Source: Coriobacteriia bacterium
GTDB taxonomy: Bacteria > Actinomycetota > Coriobacteriia > WRKU01 > WQUG01
Direction of reading: 5' to 3'
Assembly (NCBI GenBank): GCA_009778715.1
Contig: WRFR01000020.1
Location: forward strand, 1 to 36,122
DNA: 36,122 nt
Positions 27,209-36,122 of the stretch are shown in pieces (the first letter of the stretch is position 1; each line of letters begins with the position of its first letter). The notes beneath the pieces are model-generated. The model was not told the origin of the DNA. It saw only the letters and a list, made by a program, of their open reading frames with translations, and made no database searches. Made by a program: the position numbers and the translations under genes.

Positions 27209-27214
27209 GTACCC

Positions 27215-27799
27215 ATGGGATTTATTGAGCTGTTATTAACTGCCGTAGGGCTTTCCATGGATGCCTTTGCCGTCTCGGTCAGCCTTGGGTTATTACTGAG
27301 GAAGACCTCGCTGAGAAACGCCCTGATTGTAGGCCTGTACTTTGGTGTATTTCAGGCTGCCATGCCGCTGATCGGCTACTTTGTGGCGCGCTTGTTCGCC
27401 GAAAGGGTTGCGTCATTCAGCGGTTGGGCCGCGTTTATCCTGCTTGGACTTATCGGGATTCGGATGATCTTTGAGAGTCTCAAGAAAGAGAAGACCGACG
27501 AAGCGGAGTCTGGCGGCGAAGAAGCTCATCTGCGGCCTGCAAAGATGCTGCCGCTGGCCATTGCGACGAGCATTGACGCGCTGGCTGCAGGGGTGTCATT
27601 CGCGTTTCTGGAGGTCAGCATCCTCCCGGCTGTTGTGCTCATCGGAGTGGTCACGCTCGTATTCTCGATGCTCGGCGTAAAGATCGGAAACATCTTCGGC
27701 GCAAAGTTCAAAGCAAAAGCAGAGTTTGCTGGCGGCGTTATTCTGATCTTGCTCGGTCTCAAGATTCTCCTTGAGCACCTGGACCTCATTCATTTCTGA
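27215..27799 (+). CDS. mntP: Manganese efflux pump MntP
   Basis: This 194-residue membrane protein of the MntP (formerly YebN/DUF204) family exports Mn2+. The two half-repeats each carry the membrane Asp motif: SMDAFAVS at residues 14-21 and SIDALAAGVSFAF in the second half, along with YFGVFQAAMPLIGY. Six hydrophobic segments are visible, with a charged loop (KKEKTDEAESGGEEA) in the middle. Length is normal. No ribosome site precedes the ATG, but a -10-like TAAGAT lies 6 nt upstream. A broken copy of its 5' end lies 1.3 kb upstream, with the redox gene pair between. Confidence 0.93.
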   Translation: MGFIELLLTAVGLSMDAFAVSVSLGLLLRKTSLRNALIVGLYFGVFQAAMPLIGYFVARLFAERVASFSGWAAFILLGLIGIRMIFESLKKEKTDEAESGGEEAHLRPAKMLPLAIATSIDALAAGVSFAFLEVSILPAVVLIGVVTLVFSMLGVKIGNIFGAKFKAKAEFAGGVILILLGLKILLEHLDLIHF

Positions 27800-27868
27800 A
27801 AATTGAAATAGTTTCGGTAGTTATGCTTGGTAAGATCCAACGTCAATATAAGACTACATCAAGGCTAA

Positions 27869-28447
27869 TTAGGGTTTAAAGTTTGGAGGAAACTCATTTG
27901 AGAGGTCAAGACGGTTGGCGAAAACCTTGCCCCCCTTGATGTGGAAATGTACCCTCACGGCGGCGACATCAGTTGGGTCAGCGTCATTGGATCCTGAAAG
28001 AGCATTCATGGCGGTGAGTGGATCACCAAGCAGGCGGGTGCCGCTGTAGGATTTTGTTGAATAGTTGAAGTAGACATTAAGCGTCGTTTTGGCTGGTAGG
28101 TCGGCAGGCGCGGGATCAAGCACCAGGACAAATGACCCTTCGCTTTCATCGCAGCTTGCTGCGCCAGTCGGCATCCCTTGTATCGTACCTTCGCCTGATG
28201 CATTTACTGGTAGAAGGGCAACACTACTGAGCCTTGGTCCTTCCGGTACAGTCGGCGGTCCTCCGAATGGGTACTCGATGCCCGATCCAAAGCGCACTGC
28301 AAATGGGCCGGTTCCGATATCGATCCCGAATCGGTATCCGAAGAAAGCTACTTCGGCTATATACAGGGGTATGGCGACCAACACCACTATCAAAGGAACG
28401 ATATTTTTTCTGTCGAACTTTTTTCTGGAGTCAGATGTGTGAGCCAT
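27869..28447 (-). CDS. Unknown membrane-anchored extracytoplasmic protein
   Basis: The 192-residue protein has a basic start (SRKKFDRKN), one membrane segment at about 16-38, and a soluble remainder predicted to lie outside the cell, rich in Gly, Pro, Ser and Asp. The tail ends VRVHFHIKGGKVFANRLDLSNEFPPNF, which looks like beta strands. I do not recognise the family. GAGGAG lies about 12 nt before the ATG. It stands alone, convergent with mntP. No lipobox is seen, so it is probably anchored by the uncut N-terminal helix. Confidence 0.6.
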   Translation of the reverse strand: MAHTSDSRKKFDRKNIVPLIVVLVAIPLYIAEVAFFGYRFGIDIGTGPFAVRFGSGIEYPFGGPPTVPEGPRLSSVALLPVNASGEGTIQGMPTGAASCDESEGSFVLVLDPAPADLPAKTTLNVYFNYSTKSYSGTRLLGDPLTAMNALSGSNDADPTDVAAVRVHFHIKGGKVFANRLDLSNEFPPNFKP

Positions 28448-28708
28448 ATCTATTTATCTCCTCAGGGCGTATGCAAGATCTTGATGGCACTATAGTACCT
28501 GTTAACTATTAGATTATTATATGCCATTTCTGTATATGCTACATGTGTTTACGCATATTATGAATGAGGAAACCCTCTCTAAAGAAGAATAGGAGAAGAT
28601 GGTACTGCTTGCAAGGTAGAAGATTCCATCAATAACAAGGTCGGGCAGTATCTACGCATCCAGCAGGTACAATATGATTGGATGTGAAATTAGAGGAGGC
28701 AGCAAGCT

Positions 28709-29296
28709 ATGTGCGGACGCTACGTTGTCGATATTGACAAAAAGGTGCTTGACGAGATTCTCGAAGAGGTCAAGTCCCACACCGTGAGTGAAGCTGTAAT
28801 GATGACCGTCAAGATGGAGGGGGAGATATTCCCGACTGATACCGTGCCTATCAGAATGATCGATGGATACCAGATCATGCGTTGGGGGTTTCGGACAGAC
28901 AAAAGAAACGTTATCAATGCTCGCTCGGAGACGGCTATGGAAAAGCCGATGTTTCGGCAGAGCATGATTGAGCGGCGCTGTCTTATCGTGGCGAGTGGGT
29001 ATTATGAATGGAAGCAGGGGACCGGTGGCAGGAAAATCAAGTACGAGTTCTCTTTGCTCGACAATTCACTGTTCTATTTGGCAGGCTGTTACCGGACTGA
29101 GCACGAGTCTTCTGAGTGCTCATTTGTAATACTGACGCGAGAGGCAACGCCAGAGTTTAGCTCCATACATGATCGCATGCCGGTGGTATTTACCAGCCAG
29201 CAGGCTGATCGGTGGCTTGAAGCCAAAGATTCCAACATCACTGAGCTTATGGAGCAATCGACAACAGAATTAAAAGCGCGAGTTGCCCTAAAGTGA
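28709..29296 (+). CDS. SRAP-family (YedK/HMCES) abasic-site shielding protein
   Basis: This 195-residue member of the SOS-response-associated peptidase family has the conserved Cys2 exposed after Met removal, Asn70 in INARSET, Glu100 in YYEW and His154 in HDRMPV. These match the active-site set of E. coli YedK (Cys2, Asn75, Glu105, His160). Such proteins form a stable thiazolidine crosslink with abasic sites in single-stranded DNA. AGAGGAGG precedes the ATG at good distance. It is a little shorter than YedK, owing to a compact N-terminal region, with all key residues present. No LexA-type box was recognised upstream. Confidence 0.92.
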   Translation: MCGRYVVDIDKKVLDEILEEVKSHTVSEAVMMTVKMEGEIFPTDTVPIRMIDGYQIMRWGFRTDKRNVINARSETAMEKPMFRQSMIERRCLIVASGYYEWKQGTGGRKIKYEFSLLDNSLFYLAGCYRTEHESSECSFVILTREATPEFSSIHDRMPVVFTSQQADRWLEAKDSNITELMEQSTTELKARVALK

Positions 29297-29406
29297 CTCT
29301 GAACATTTCAGAAATAGGAACCGAGGTCACAATTTTGATGCAGAATTTCAGAAAAGCTGTCACGAAGCGTATCTTGAGAGATCGCAGGCTCATTTTTTAG
29401 GCCTCA

Positions 29407-29415
29407 TGCTATGAT
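29407..29415 (+). promoter_or_regulatory. Extended -10 promoter for the 29464 gene
   Basis: TGCTATGAT is an extended -10 (TGn TATGAT) about 49 nt before the predicted start at 29464. No -35 is evident at 17 bp. Confidence 0.45.
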
Positions 29416-29463
29416 TTGAGTGATAGACCTCATCAGGTTTCCTTGTTATGAAAGGTGGCTATC

Positions 29464-29994
29464 GTGGGTAAATGCTCGATATGTGGCGGTGAGACTGAGC
29501 ATCTGTATAACTGGTATAGCGCAGATCCTGTCTCAAGCTCAACAAGCACGTATGAAGGAGTAGCAGGGAAGACGACCGTTACCACGAATGAGTATACCAA
29601 TGTGGTTCAACATGCAGATTTTGTTTGCAGTAAATGCGGAACACAGAACATTGGTAGTGGTGGTTTGCTGTTGCTTATAGGGGGGACTGTCCTGCTCGTG
29701 CTTTTAGGCGTTGGTATCATTGCAGGCGCTGCGCAAAGTAGAAATTGGTTCATGGGAGTTGTTCTCTGCGCCCTCTGTTTTGTCGGCGTTTTGTTTCTCA
29801 TTTACAATTTTGGCTTACCGATCATCAGGAGATCAATGGACAAGCGTGTAAAAGAATTCGATGCGGTTTCAGCAGTATGGAAAAACCTTTATGGGGCCAA
29901 CTGTCTTGTGGGAGCAAGATTTGGCCGAGGATGGAAAGTGGACGGCAAGGTAGTATTCGATGCTGATGCGTATAAGGCGTTATCAAGGAAATAG
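29464..29994 (+). CDS. Membrane protein with split zinc ribbon, unknown
   Basis: The 176-residue protein has Cys4/Cys7 (CSIC) and Cys55/Cys58 (CSKC), a zinc-ribbon-like set separated by a 47-residue Ser/Thr-rich loop. Two membrane segments (about 66-90 and 95-117) and a C-terminal domain of about 55 residues follow (DKRVKEFDAVSAVWKNLYG...). I do not recognise the family. I prefer the GTG at 29464 to the GTG at 29455, because AAAGGTGG lies 5 nt before the former. The following three-helix membrane protein starts 11 bases after its stop, so the two are probably one unit. Confidence 0.6.
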   Translation: MGKCSICGGETEHLYNWYSADPVSSSTSTYEGVAGKTTVTTNEYTNVVQHADFVCSKCGTQNIGSGGLLLLIGGTVLLVLLGVGIIAGAAQSRNWFMGVVLCALCFVGVLFLIYNFGLPIIRRSMDKRVKEFDAVSAVWKNLYGANCLVGARFGRGWKVDGKVVFDADAYKALSRK

Positions 29995-30005
29995 AATGGG
30001 GAGCA

Positions 30006-30446
30006 ATGAAGTTTTGGATTGCCTCGTCGGCTGTTTTCCTGCTCACAGTGCTATTGGATGCGATCGTGCTTAGTGTTGCCATCAGAAAGGGGACGCACGA
30101 CTTCCTGCTTCAGGGCGCTACGAAAGCACTGCAATACGGGGAAGACTATATTAACGAAAAGCTCATGAAACAGCACCGCAGGGATGGTTATGACATCCTG
30201 GTTATGCTGATCACTGCGCTCGGCTCGCTGACATCGACCGTGTTCGTTGGCGTATCCCTGGCGACAAGGTTTCATTTTTCATCCCGCTCTTCTACTACGG
30301 TAGTTGTCAATGGAACCCCTTTTGCGCCAAAGGCTCTTATACTGATCTGCGCCTGTGGCGCCATATTTTTCGCTCTCGGTATGTTGTGTCTGTATTTTGC
30401 ACCTTCCCTGGCTTATGCATTTTCGAAGCAAGGGCGAGAAAGCTAA
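30006..30446 (+). CDS. Three-helix membrane protein, unknown
   Basis: The 146-residue protein has hydrophobic segments at about 3-25, 61-88 and 110-138, and a charged stretch between the first two (YGEDYINEKLMKQHRRDGYD). No known motif was recognised. It starts 11 bases after the split zinc-ribbon membrane protein, with GGGGAGC as ribosome site, so both may act together. It is predicted to lie in the cytoplasmic membrane. Confidence 0.55.
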   Translation: MKFWIASSAVFLLTVLLDAIVLSVAIRKGTHDFLLQGATKALQYGEDYINEKLMKQHRRDGYDILVMLITALGSLTSTVFVGVSLATRFHFSSRSSTTVVVNGTPFAPKALILICACGAIFFALGMLCLYFAPSLAYAFSKQGRES

Positions 30447-30640
30447 GGCTGGCCGGCAAGACGCGCTCAATTTCTCCCAAACGCCTTGAAGAACGTATAG
30501 CAAAACACTCCATTGGTCTCCAATGACTCTCATGCGTGAATTCGTTGGCAAGATCCGCATCCATAAGGCAGTTCAAAGTGACGGTCGATTCACCTAGCAG
30601 ATTTTTTCAGTTTCCAAAAAGTGCTCAGGTGAACGAAACC

Positions 30641-31015
30641 TTACTCGACCAAGTCTTTGACAGGGGATCCCTGGTGAAAGAGCAATTCCCAGCTATCATT
30701 TGTGTTGATCCAGATAGAGCTACGCAAAGCTCGTTCCCTATTACCGGTATCAGTTATCCTTGCGCTCTCATACGTTACGAGAACAGAGCCTGGGGACAAT
30801 TCTGTTGCTGCAAAATGCTTAAGAGGTACTTCAATATCGGGGAGCGTTTCCAGTGAATCCATAACGTTTTGCTTGGAATAAACCTGTCCCGAGGAGCTGT
30901 ACTCGGTGAATCTTTCCGCGAGTAGGGCAGCGTACTTTTCAGGCTGTTTTCTGAGAGTCTCGGAGAGGAGGCTCTCCTCAAGAGCTCGGAATTTATCAAT
31001 CAAATGGTCATCCAT
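30641..31015 (-). CDS. DUF4440/NTF2-like small protein
   Basis: The 124-residue protein matches the DUF4440 branch of the NTF2-like fold: LEESLLSETLRKQPEKYAALLAERFTEYSSSGQVYS near the start and RSSIWINTNDSWELLFHQGSPV at the end. Members are small cone-shaped proteins with varied or unknown roles (binding pocket, sometimes enzymes or immunity proteins). AGGAGG lies 8 nt before the ATG. It follows the split zinc-ribbon gene at 31089-31610 on the same strand with a 73-base gap. Confidence 0.7.
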   Translation of the reverse strand: MDDHLIDKFRALEESLLSETLRKQPEKYAALLAERFTEYSSSGQVYSKQNVMDSLETLPDIEVPLKHFAATELSPGSVLVTYESARITDTGNRERALRSSIWINTNDSWELLFHQGSPVKDLVE

Positions 31016-31088
31016 TACTATATCCTCCTAAAAATAAATATTTTGAATCGGGTGACTTTTCGGGACCTGGCTGCCAGTAAATAAGCGC

Positions 31089-31610
31089 TCATCTTACCAT
31101 AGAGGTTCCAGCAAAACGAACGTTTACAACTGCGCCTGGAGTTGCTTCAAAACGGAATAGATCATGAAATACTATGCCATCGCCCATCCCCACAAAAATA
31201 TTATTGTACGTAATGTTTGTTTCGAAAGAAAACGTTCCGCCGTTCGAAACGGTACAGATCGGAGCTCCATTGAGGTATACCGTATAGACTTCGGCAGAGC
31301 CTTTAAGCGCTTTAACTCTCTGGAAGTTAATGGTGCAGGGGCTTTCAAGCATCTCTTCAGGAGCGGCTGCCAGTGGGGCGAACTCATACTTTTTCTTGCA
31401 CTGTGCACACTTGTACTGCAGGGGTTTGATCTCTGATAGATCTCTTGCCTGGCGATTCATTACCATGGCGGCAGTAACGGGCAGTGCGCCGGCAGCCAGG
31501 CCGCCTGCTACTTGTTGGAATGCGCTGCGCTTTTTGCCGAGCGGAATATAGTCCCCATTGCCACAATAGGGGCATCTCATTTGGTACAAACTTGGAATTT
31601 GATCGCTCAT
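31089..31610 (-). CDS. Split zinc-ribbon protein with C-terminal beta domain, unknown
   Basis: The 173-residue protein has Cys13/Cys16 (CPYC) and Cys68/Cys71 (CAQC) around a hydrophobic stretch (about 34-52). A beta-rich domain with DUF2846-like features follows (VYTVYLNGAPICTVSNGGTFSFET, then VVNVRF). I am not certain of the family. I chose ATG 31610 because GGAGG lies 5 nt upstream, rather than the in-frame start at 31640. The arrangement of two CxxC pairs about 50 residues apart resembles the unrelated-looking membrane protein at 29464. Confidence 0.6.
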   Translation of the reverse strand: MSDQIPSLYQMRCPYCGNGDYIPLGKKRSAFQQVAGGLAAGALPVTAAMVMNRQARDLSEIKPLQYKCAQCKKKYEFAPLAAAPEEMLESPCTINFQRVKALKGSAEVYTVYLNGAPICTVSNGGTFSFETNITYNNIFVGMGDGIVFHDLFRFEATPGAVVNVRFAGTSMVR

Positions 31611-31656
31611 AGCAGCCTCCGAAATCACTTCTTCTATCAATAGATGATAAAAGAAA

Positions 31657-31732
31657 TGGTGGGCCCGGTAGGATTCGAACCTACAACCAAAGGATTATGA
31701 GTCCTCTGCGCTGACCGTTGCGCTACGGGCCC
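31657..31732 (-). tRNA. tRNA with CAT anticodon (tRNA-Ile2 or elongator tRNA-Met)
   Basis: On the minus strand a 76-nt cloverleaf folds fully: acceptor stem GGGCCCG/CGGGCCC, D arm, anticodon loop CTCATAA (CAT at 34-36), T arm GTAGG-TTCGAAT-CCTAC, discriminator A and an encoded CCA. C4-G69 and C5-G68, features used by the lysidine synthetase TilS, are both present, so it could be the AUA-reading tRNA-Ile rather than a methionine tRNA. A TATACT -10 lies upstream at 31750-31755. Confidence 0.9.
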
Positions 31733-31791
31733 GCCTTAACGCTGTTATCAGTATAGCGTACTCTTATGCTTCGATTCGCGTGTACGCAGGG

Positions 31792-33108
31792 CTATTTCCT
31801 CAGGAGCGCGCTGCAATGCCTGATGTCTGATCCAACGCGATCCTTCTCGTACGCGCTCAGCCCGGATTCGCGAGCATACTGCGCCCAGTTGTCAACGATA
31901 GCCAACACAGAGTCAAGTAGCCCTTTCGGATTACGTACCGAATAGCGTTGCGCTAAAGCAAGCACGTCCTCGCGAGTGATGTCACTGAATACGCCGCCAA
32001 CGCCAATGCTGTGTTGACGGGTCCACGAGTCGGGATCAACCCCGTGCGCATGGGTGATGTCATAGGCGGGGCTCAGCTCCCAGATGCTGTTTCTCTTCAG
32101 GCGAAAAGAGTGATTTTTTGTATGGTCGTCATTGTTTGCGCAAGCGACGTTAAATGCCATTCGACGAAAGATCTCATCATGGGTAGCCAGAGGCAGATTA
32201 AGTTCAGCTGCGGTCATAAAGAGCTGAGCGTAATCATGGGTATGGAGCTGGTTGAAATCGAGCTGCGCCATAGCGCAAAGGGTCTGGATATGGTGGCGTT
32301 CATTGTGCTCCCCGCGGTCAAAACGCCTGGTCATAAAATGCGCCCGCCCGCCCGCCTCATAGAGTCGCGACTGTTCCATAGTGATGCCGCAATCTCGCGC
32401 CATAAGATAGTAGGCGTATTCAATACGCCCATACTCCCGTGAGCCGCCCAGGTCGCCAGGGGTCGTGGAGGAAACGTCGAACTTGATAATCCAGTGCTGG
32501 TAGCCGGGAGGCACGTCGAATTGTCCGGAAACGAATTTCTCTGTGAGCGGATCAAACCCGACCACTGCCTTGGCGCGCGCCCCGCCGGCTGAAGTGCCGA
32601 CTCCAATGAGCTGCGCGAGATAGGTATCGCTCTCATGGGCGTCCCTTGTCGCCAGCCCAACCTCTACTGCTCTGCGCGCCTCATTAACCAGTTCGTTCAT
32701 CTCAAGCGCGTTTGGTCGCGCTTTATTCACTTCTCTGATCGCCGGGACATACTCAAGCGCGCCCATCCCTCGTGATCCGGTATAGGCGAGCCGGTCCAGG
32801 GCAGTGATAGCGCCAGGAGCGATACCTTGAGTTGCCATCCAGGCGTTGACCAGGCTATTGCCAAAGTTATCCGGGAGGGAATCCGCGATAAAAGGGGGGA
32901 GGCGATAGTAGGTCTTCTCTGGCAAGTGAGTGAAGACCTGTTGTTCGGGCTCGCGCAACGGAAGCGCCAAGGGAGCTAGTTCTACTCCGCGCGCTCTGAA
33001 GCGGGGGTCGTATTCGAAGGCATAGTAGCCTGAACCCTGATCCAGGGCCAATGCTCCAACATACTCACCCCAACAGTACACTTTTATGATGTTGACTGGT
33101 TTGTACAT
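31792..33108 (-). CDS. hipA: HipA-family Ser/Thr kinase toxin
   Basis: This 438-residue kinase is of the HipA type. The N-terminal subdomain is followed by the couple module with TSAGGARAKAVVGF (the nucleotide-loop region), the catalytic segment NVACANNDDHTKNHSF and the metal-binding WELSPAYDITHA. HipA of E. coli phosphorylates glutamyl-tRNA synthetase and induces persistence; the target here is unknown. It begins 6 bases after the hipB stop, in the usual antitoxin-toxin order. Length and motifs look intact. Confidence 0.93.
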   Translation of the reverse strand: MYKPVNIIKVYCWGEYVGALALDQGSGYYAFEYDPRFRARGVELAPLALPLREPEQQVFTHLPEKTYYRLPPFIADSLPDNFGNSLVNAWMATQGIAPGAITALDRLAYTGSRGMGALEYVPAIREVNKARPNALEMNELVNEARRAVEVGLATRDAHESDTYLAQLIGVGTSAGGARAKAVVGFDPLTEKFVSGQFDVPPGYQHWIIKFDVSSTTPGDLGGSREYGRIEYAYYLMARDCGITMEQSRLYEAGGRAHFMTRRFDRGEHNERHHIQTLCAMAQLDFNQLHTHDYAQLFMTAAELNLPLATHDEIFRRMAFNVACANNDDHTKNHSFRLKRNSIWELSPAYDITHAHGVDPDSWTRQHSIGVGGVFSDITREDVLALAQRYSVRNPKGLLDSVLAIVDNWAQYARESGLSAYEKDRVGSDIRHCSALLRK

Positions 33109-33114
33109 CGAAGG

Positions 33115-33417
33115 CTACCTTTCCGCTGTTGTTCGACGCGCGCGTTGGCGCTCTTTACCAAGCTCTGCCAGTTGCAAGGGGCTGACAGCGACAGTTGGAG
33201 CCAGACCTTCCAGTACTTGTGCTTTCTGGAGCACATTGAGAACTGCTGCGAATGTTTTAAGTGTGGAGCCCTTTCCAGCTTCAAGATTAGCCAGTGTTGA
33301 CACCGATATCTGCGCGCGCTGCGCTACCTCCTGTTGTGTCATGTTCTTTCTGAGCCGTAACGCGCGGACCTGTTTGCCCGCAAACTGCTCCCATTCTTCT
33401 GATGTTCTTATTGCCAT
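33115..33417 (-). CDS. hipB: HipB-type XRE antitoxin/repressor
   Basis: The protein is 100 residues long from ATG 33417, chosen because GAGGTG lies 6 nt upstream; the in-frame GTG at 33426 sits inside that ribosome site. It carries a Cro/C1-type helix-turn-helix (LRKNMTQQEVAQRAQISVSTLANLEAGKG) and a C-terminal tail that would contact HipA. It neutralises HipA and represses the operon. The upstream region is AT-rich and contains a TTGTTAA/TTAACAA inverted pair. Confidence 0.9.
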   Translation of the reverse strand: MAIRTSEEWEQFAGKQVRALRLRKNMTQQEVAQRAQISVSTLANLEAGKGSTLKTFAAVLNVLQKAQVLEGLAPTVAVSPLQLAELGKERQRARRTTAER

Positions 33418-33484
33418 GCGGTTCACCTCAGGTTCTGTTGATTTCTTTTACTCCATTGTTGCAAGTTAATCAATAGAAATCAAG

Positions 33485-33513
33485 TTGTTAAACTAAAATA
33501 GCATACTTAACAA
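33485..33513 (-). promoter_or_regulatory. Candidate HipB operator
   Basis: TTGTTAA (33485-33491) and TTAACAA (33507-33513) form an inverted repeat with a 15-bp spacer in the AT-rich region before hipB. The spacing suits a dimeric helix-turn-helix repressor, but the arms are short and AT-rich, so chance is possible. Confidence 0.35.
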
Positions 33514-33588
33514 GTAAATATTAATTGGTTATTATATCAATAGTTTATGGAAAATAAGGGAAGGACGTCGGATCGTAATGCCGAGGTC

Positions 33589-33617
33589 TTGCCGCGGGCC
33601 GTGGCATCCCCTATACT
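33589..33617 (+). promoter_or_regulatory. tRNA-Asn promoter
   Basis: TTGCCG (33589-33594) and TATACT (33612-33617) are spaced by exactly 17 bp, 16 nt before the mature tRNA-Asn 5' end. Confidence 0.7.
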
Positions 33618-33633
33618 GACATATGCGCGACAC

Positions 33634-33709
<76 letters not shown>

Positions 33710-33844
33710 TCTTTCAGTTCGAGCGCCTCTCCATCTCCCACCCAGCGATTATTGGTATAGTAGTTTTATGATTTATGAGACAAGCGCTGTTGGCGGAAAC
33801 ACCGCAACAACCAAAGATGACCTTTCCCGTGAGGAAGTCCTGGC

Positions 33845-34828
33845 ATGAACATTTTAGTGACCGGGGGAGCCGGTTATATTGGGTCGATCACCGCGCGCCT
33901 GCTTTGTGAGCGGGGGCATAACTGTGTTGTACTTGACACTTTGGAGAATGGACATCTGACCTCGGTCGATCCGCGCGCGGAGCTGGTGGTTGGCAGTGTG
34001 GGCGATCACGTGCTGGTCGAAAGCTTGTTGCGTGAGCACCGGATTGACGCGGTCATGCACCTGGCGGGCTATATCGAGGTGGCCGAGTCCAAGGAGTTTC
34101 CAGAGAAATACTATGCCAACAACGTGGAGGCGCCCCGCCGGATGTTGGAGGCGATGCGGGTGGTCGGTACGCCCGCGCTCGTGTTCTCCTCGACAGCAGC
34201 CGTTTATGGCGAGCCGGCCCGCGTGCCGATTCTTGAGAGTGACCCCAAGCAACCTATCAACCCCTATGGCGCTTCGAAGCTGGTCTTTGAAGAAGCGCTG
34301 GATACCGCAGGCGCGCAGTGGGGCCTGCGCTCGATCCGGCTGCGCTACTTTAACGTGGCGGGCGCCTGGCCGGATGGCTCGCTCGGCGAGGCCCATGTGC
34401 CCGAGACCCACATCATCGCGCGCATCCTGGAAGCGCTGCTTGATGCGGAGGAAACCGGCGCGACGCCGCAGTTCTCGCTCTTTGGTACGGACTACCCGAC
34501 GCCGGACGGTACCTGCGTGCGCGACTACATCCACGTCTGCGACCTGGCGCGCGCCCATGCGCTTGCGCTTGAAGCTCTCTCGCGCGGCGAAGACGGCGGC
34601 GTCTACAACCTGGCCAACGGCCAGGGTTACAGCAACCGTGAGGTCGTGGCTGCCGCAGAAAAGGTCACGGGTCATGCGCTGCAAGTTACCGAAGAGCCAC
34701 GACGACCGGGTGATCCTGCGGTACTCATCGCCGATGCGACCCGGGCGCGCGAGCGTTTTGGCTGGCGCCCACAGTACCCGGCGCTGACAGATATGGTCGC
34801 CCATGCCTGGGCCTGGTACCATTCCTAA
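33845..34828 (+). CDS. galE: UDP-glucose 4-epimerase (GalE-like)
   Basis: This 327-residue short-chain-dehydrogenase-type epimerase interconverts UDP-glucose and UDP-galactose with bound NAD. The nucleotide loop is GGAGYIGS, followed by HLAGYIEVAESKEFPEKYYANN, the catalytic Ser/Tyr/Lys set (FSSTAAVYGEP and NPYGASK), YFNVAGA and VRDYIHVCDLA. Slightly different substrates, such as UDP-GlcNAc, cannot be excluded. The first ATG has GTGAGGAAG upstream, and TATAGT at 33756-33761 is a possible -10. The stop is followed at once by a duplicated copy of the ABC-F start. Confidence 0.93.
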   Translation: MNILVTGGAGYIGSITARLLCERGHNCVVLDTLENGHLTSVDPRAELVVGSVGDHVLVESLLREHRIDAVMHLAGYIEVAESKEFPEKYYANNVEAPRRMLEAMRVVGTPALVFSSTAAVYGEPARVPILESDPKQPINPYGASKLVFEEALDTAGAQWGLRSIRLRYFNVAGAWPDGSLGEAHVPETHIIARILEALLDAEETGATPQFSLFGTDYPTPDGTCVRDYIHVCDLARAHALALEALSRGEDGGVYNLANGQGYSNREVVAAAEKVTGHALQVTEEPRRPGDPAVLIADATRARERFGWRPQYPALTDMVAHAWAWYHS

Positions 34829-34863
34829 GTGTTGACCCTGACCAACAGAGCTAAGTTCTCTTC

Positions 34864-36122
<1,259 letters not shown>

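Noticed and set aside
27144..27214. Manganese riboswitch (yybP-ykoY type) before mntP
   Set aside because: The 71 bases are too short, and the paired-loop consensus is not visible.

Overview
The window looks like a chromosomal segment of a moderately GC-rich bacterium, most probably an anaerobic actinomycete of the class Coriobacteriia. This is an inference from three things: the gene order (dnaJ, mtaB, degV, phoH, ybeY, dgkA, era, recO, then glyQ, glyS, a PPDK regulatory protein, ppdK, dgt, dnaG, rpoD), the actinobacterial look of the sigma factor, and frequent GTG/TTG starts. A Clostridia-type Firmicute shares much of this order and is not excluded without a database search.

Layout. 1-2009: the end of a Phd/PIN toxin-antitoxin pair, a convergent Fic gene and a DUF5674/helical protein pair. 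2229-3620: a zinc-ribbon membrane protein and an AlkD-type DNA glycosylase. 3747-10845: a tightly packed housekeeping operon with many start/stop overlaps, covering chaperone, tRNA modification, lipid binding, ribosome maturation and repair. 11079-11797: a HicAB module with a perfect 24-bp palindrome at its promoter. 12128-24208: glycyl-tRNA synthetase, pyruvate phosphate dikinase with its regulator, dGTPase, primase and the main sigma factor. A VapBC module on the opposite strand lies between the dikinase and its regulator.

24345-33633 is more accessory: a two-gene ABC exporter, a broken 5' copy of mntP, a divergent flavodoxin/HxlR redox pair, intact mntP, an SRAP-type DNA-protein crosslink enzyme, several unrecognised zinc-ribbon or membrane proteins, a CAT-anticodon tRNA and a HipBA module. 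The window closes with tRNA-Asn, a galE-like epimerase and an ABC-F ATPase that runs off the end.

Most unusual points: five recognisable toxin-antitoxin modules plus a lone Fic gene in 36 kb, with no integrase or transposase; a palindromic repeat translated inside the RecO zinc finger, with a second copy after rpoD; a partial mntP duplication; possible leaderless promoters with identical 6-nt spacing before mntP and fic; and a 35-bp tandem duplication of the ABC-F start that creates a 13-codon upstream ORF. No single large undescribed system is proven. The best candidates for new biology are the DUF5674/helical/Fic block and the split zinc-ribbon genes at 29464-31610.
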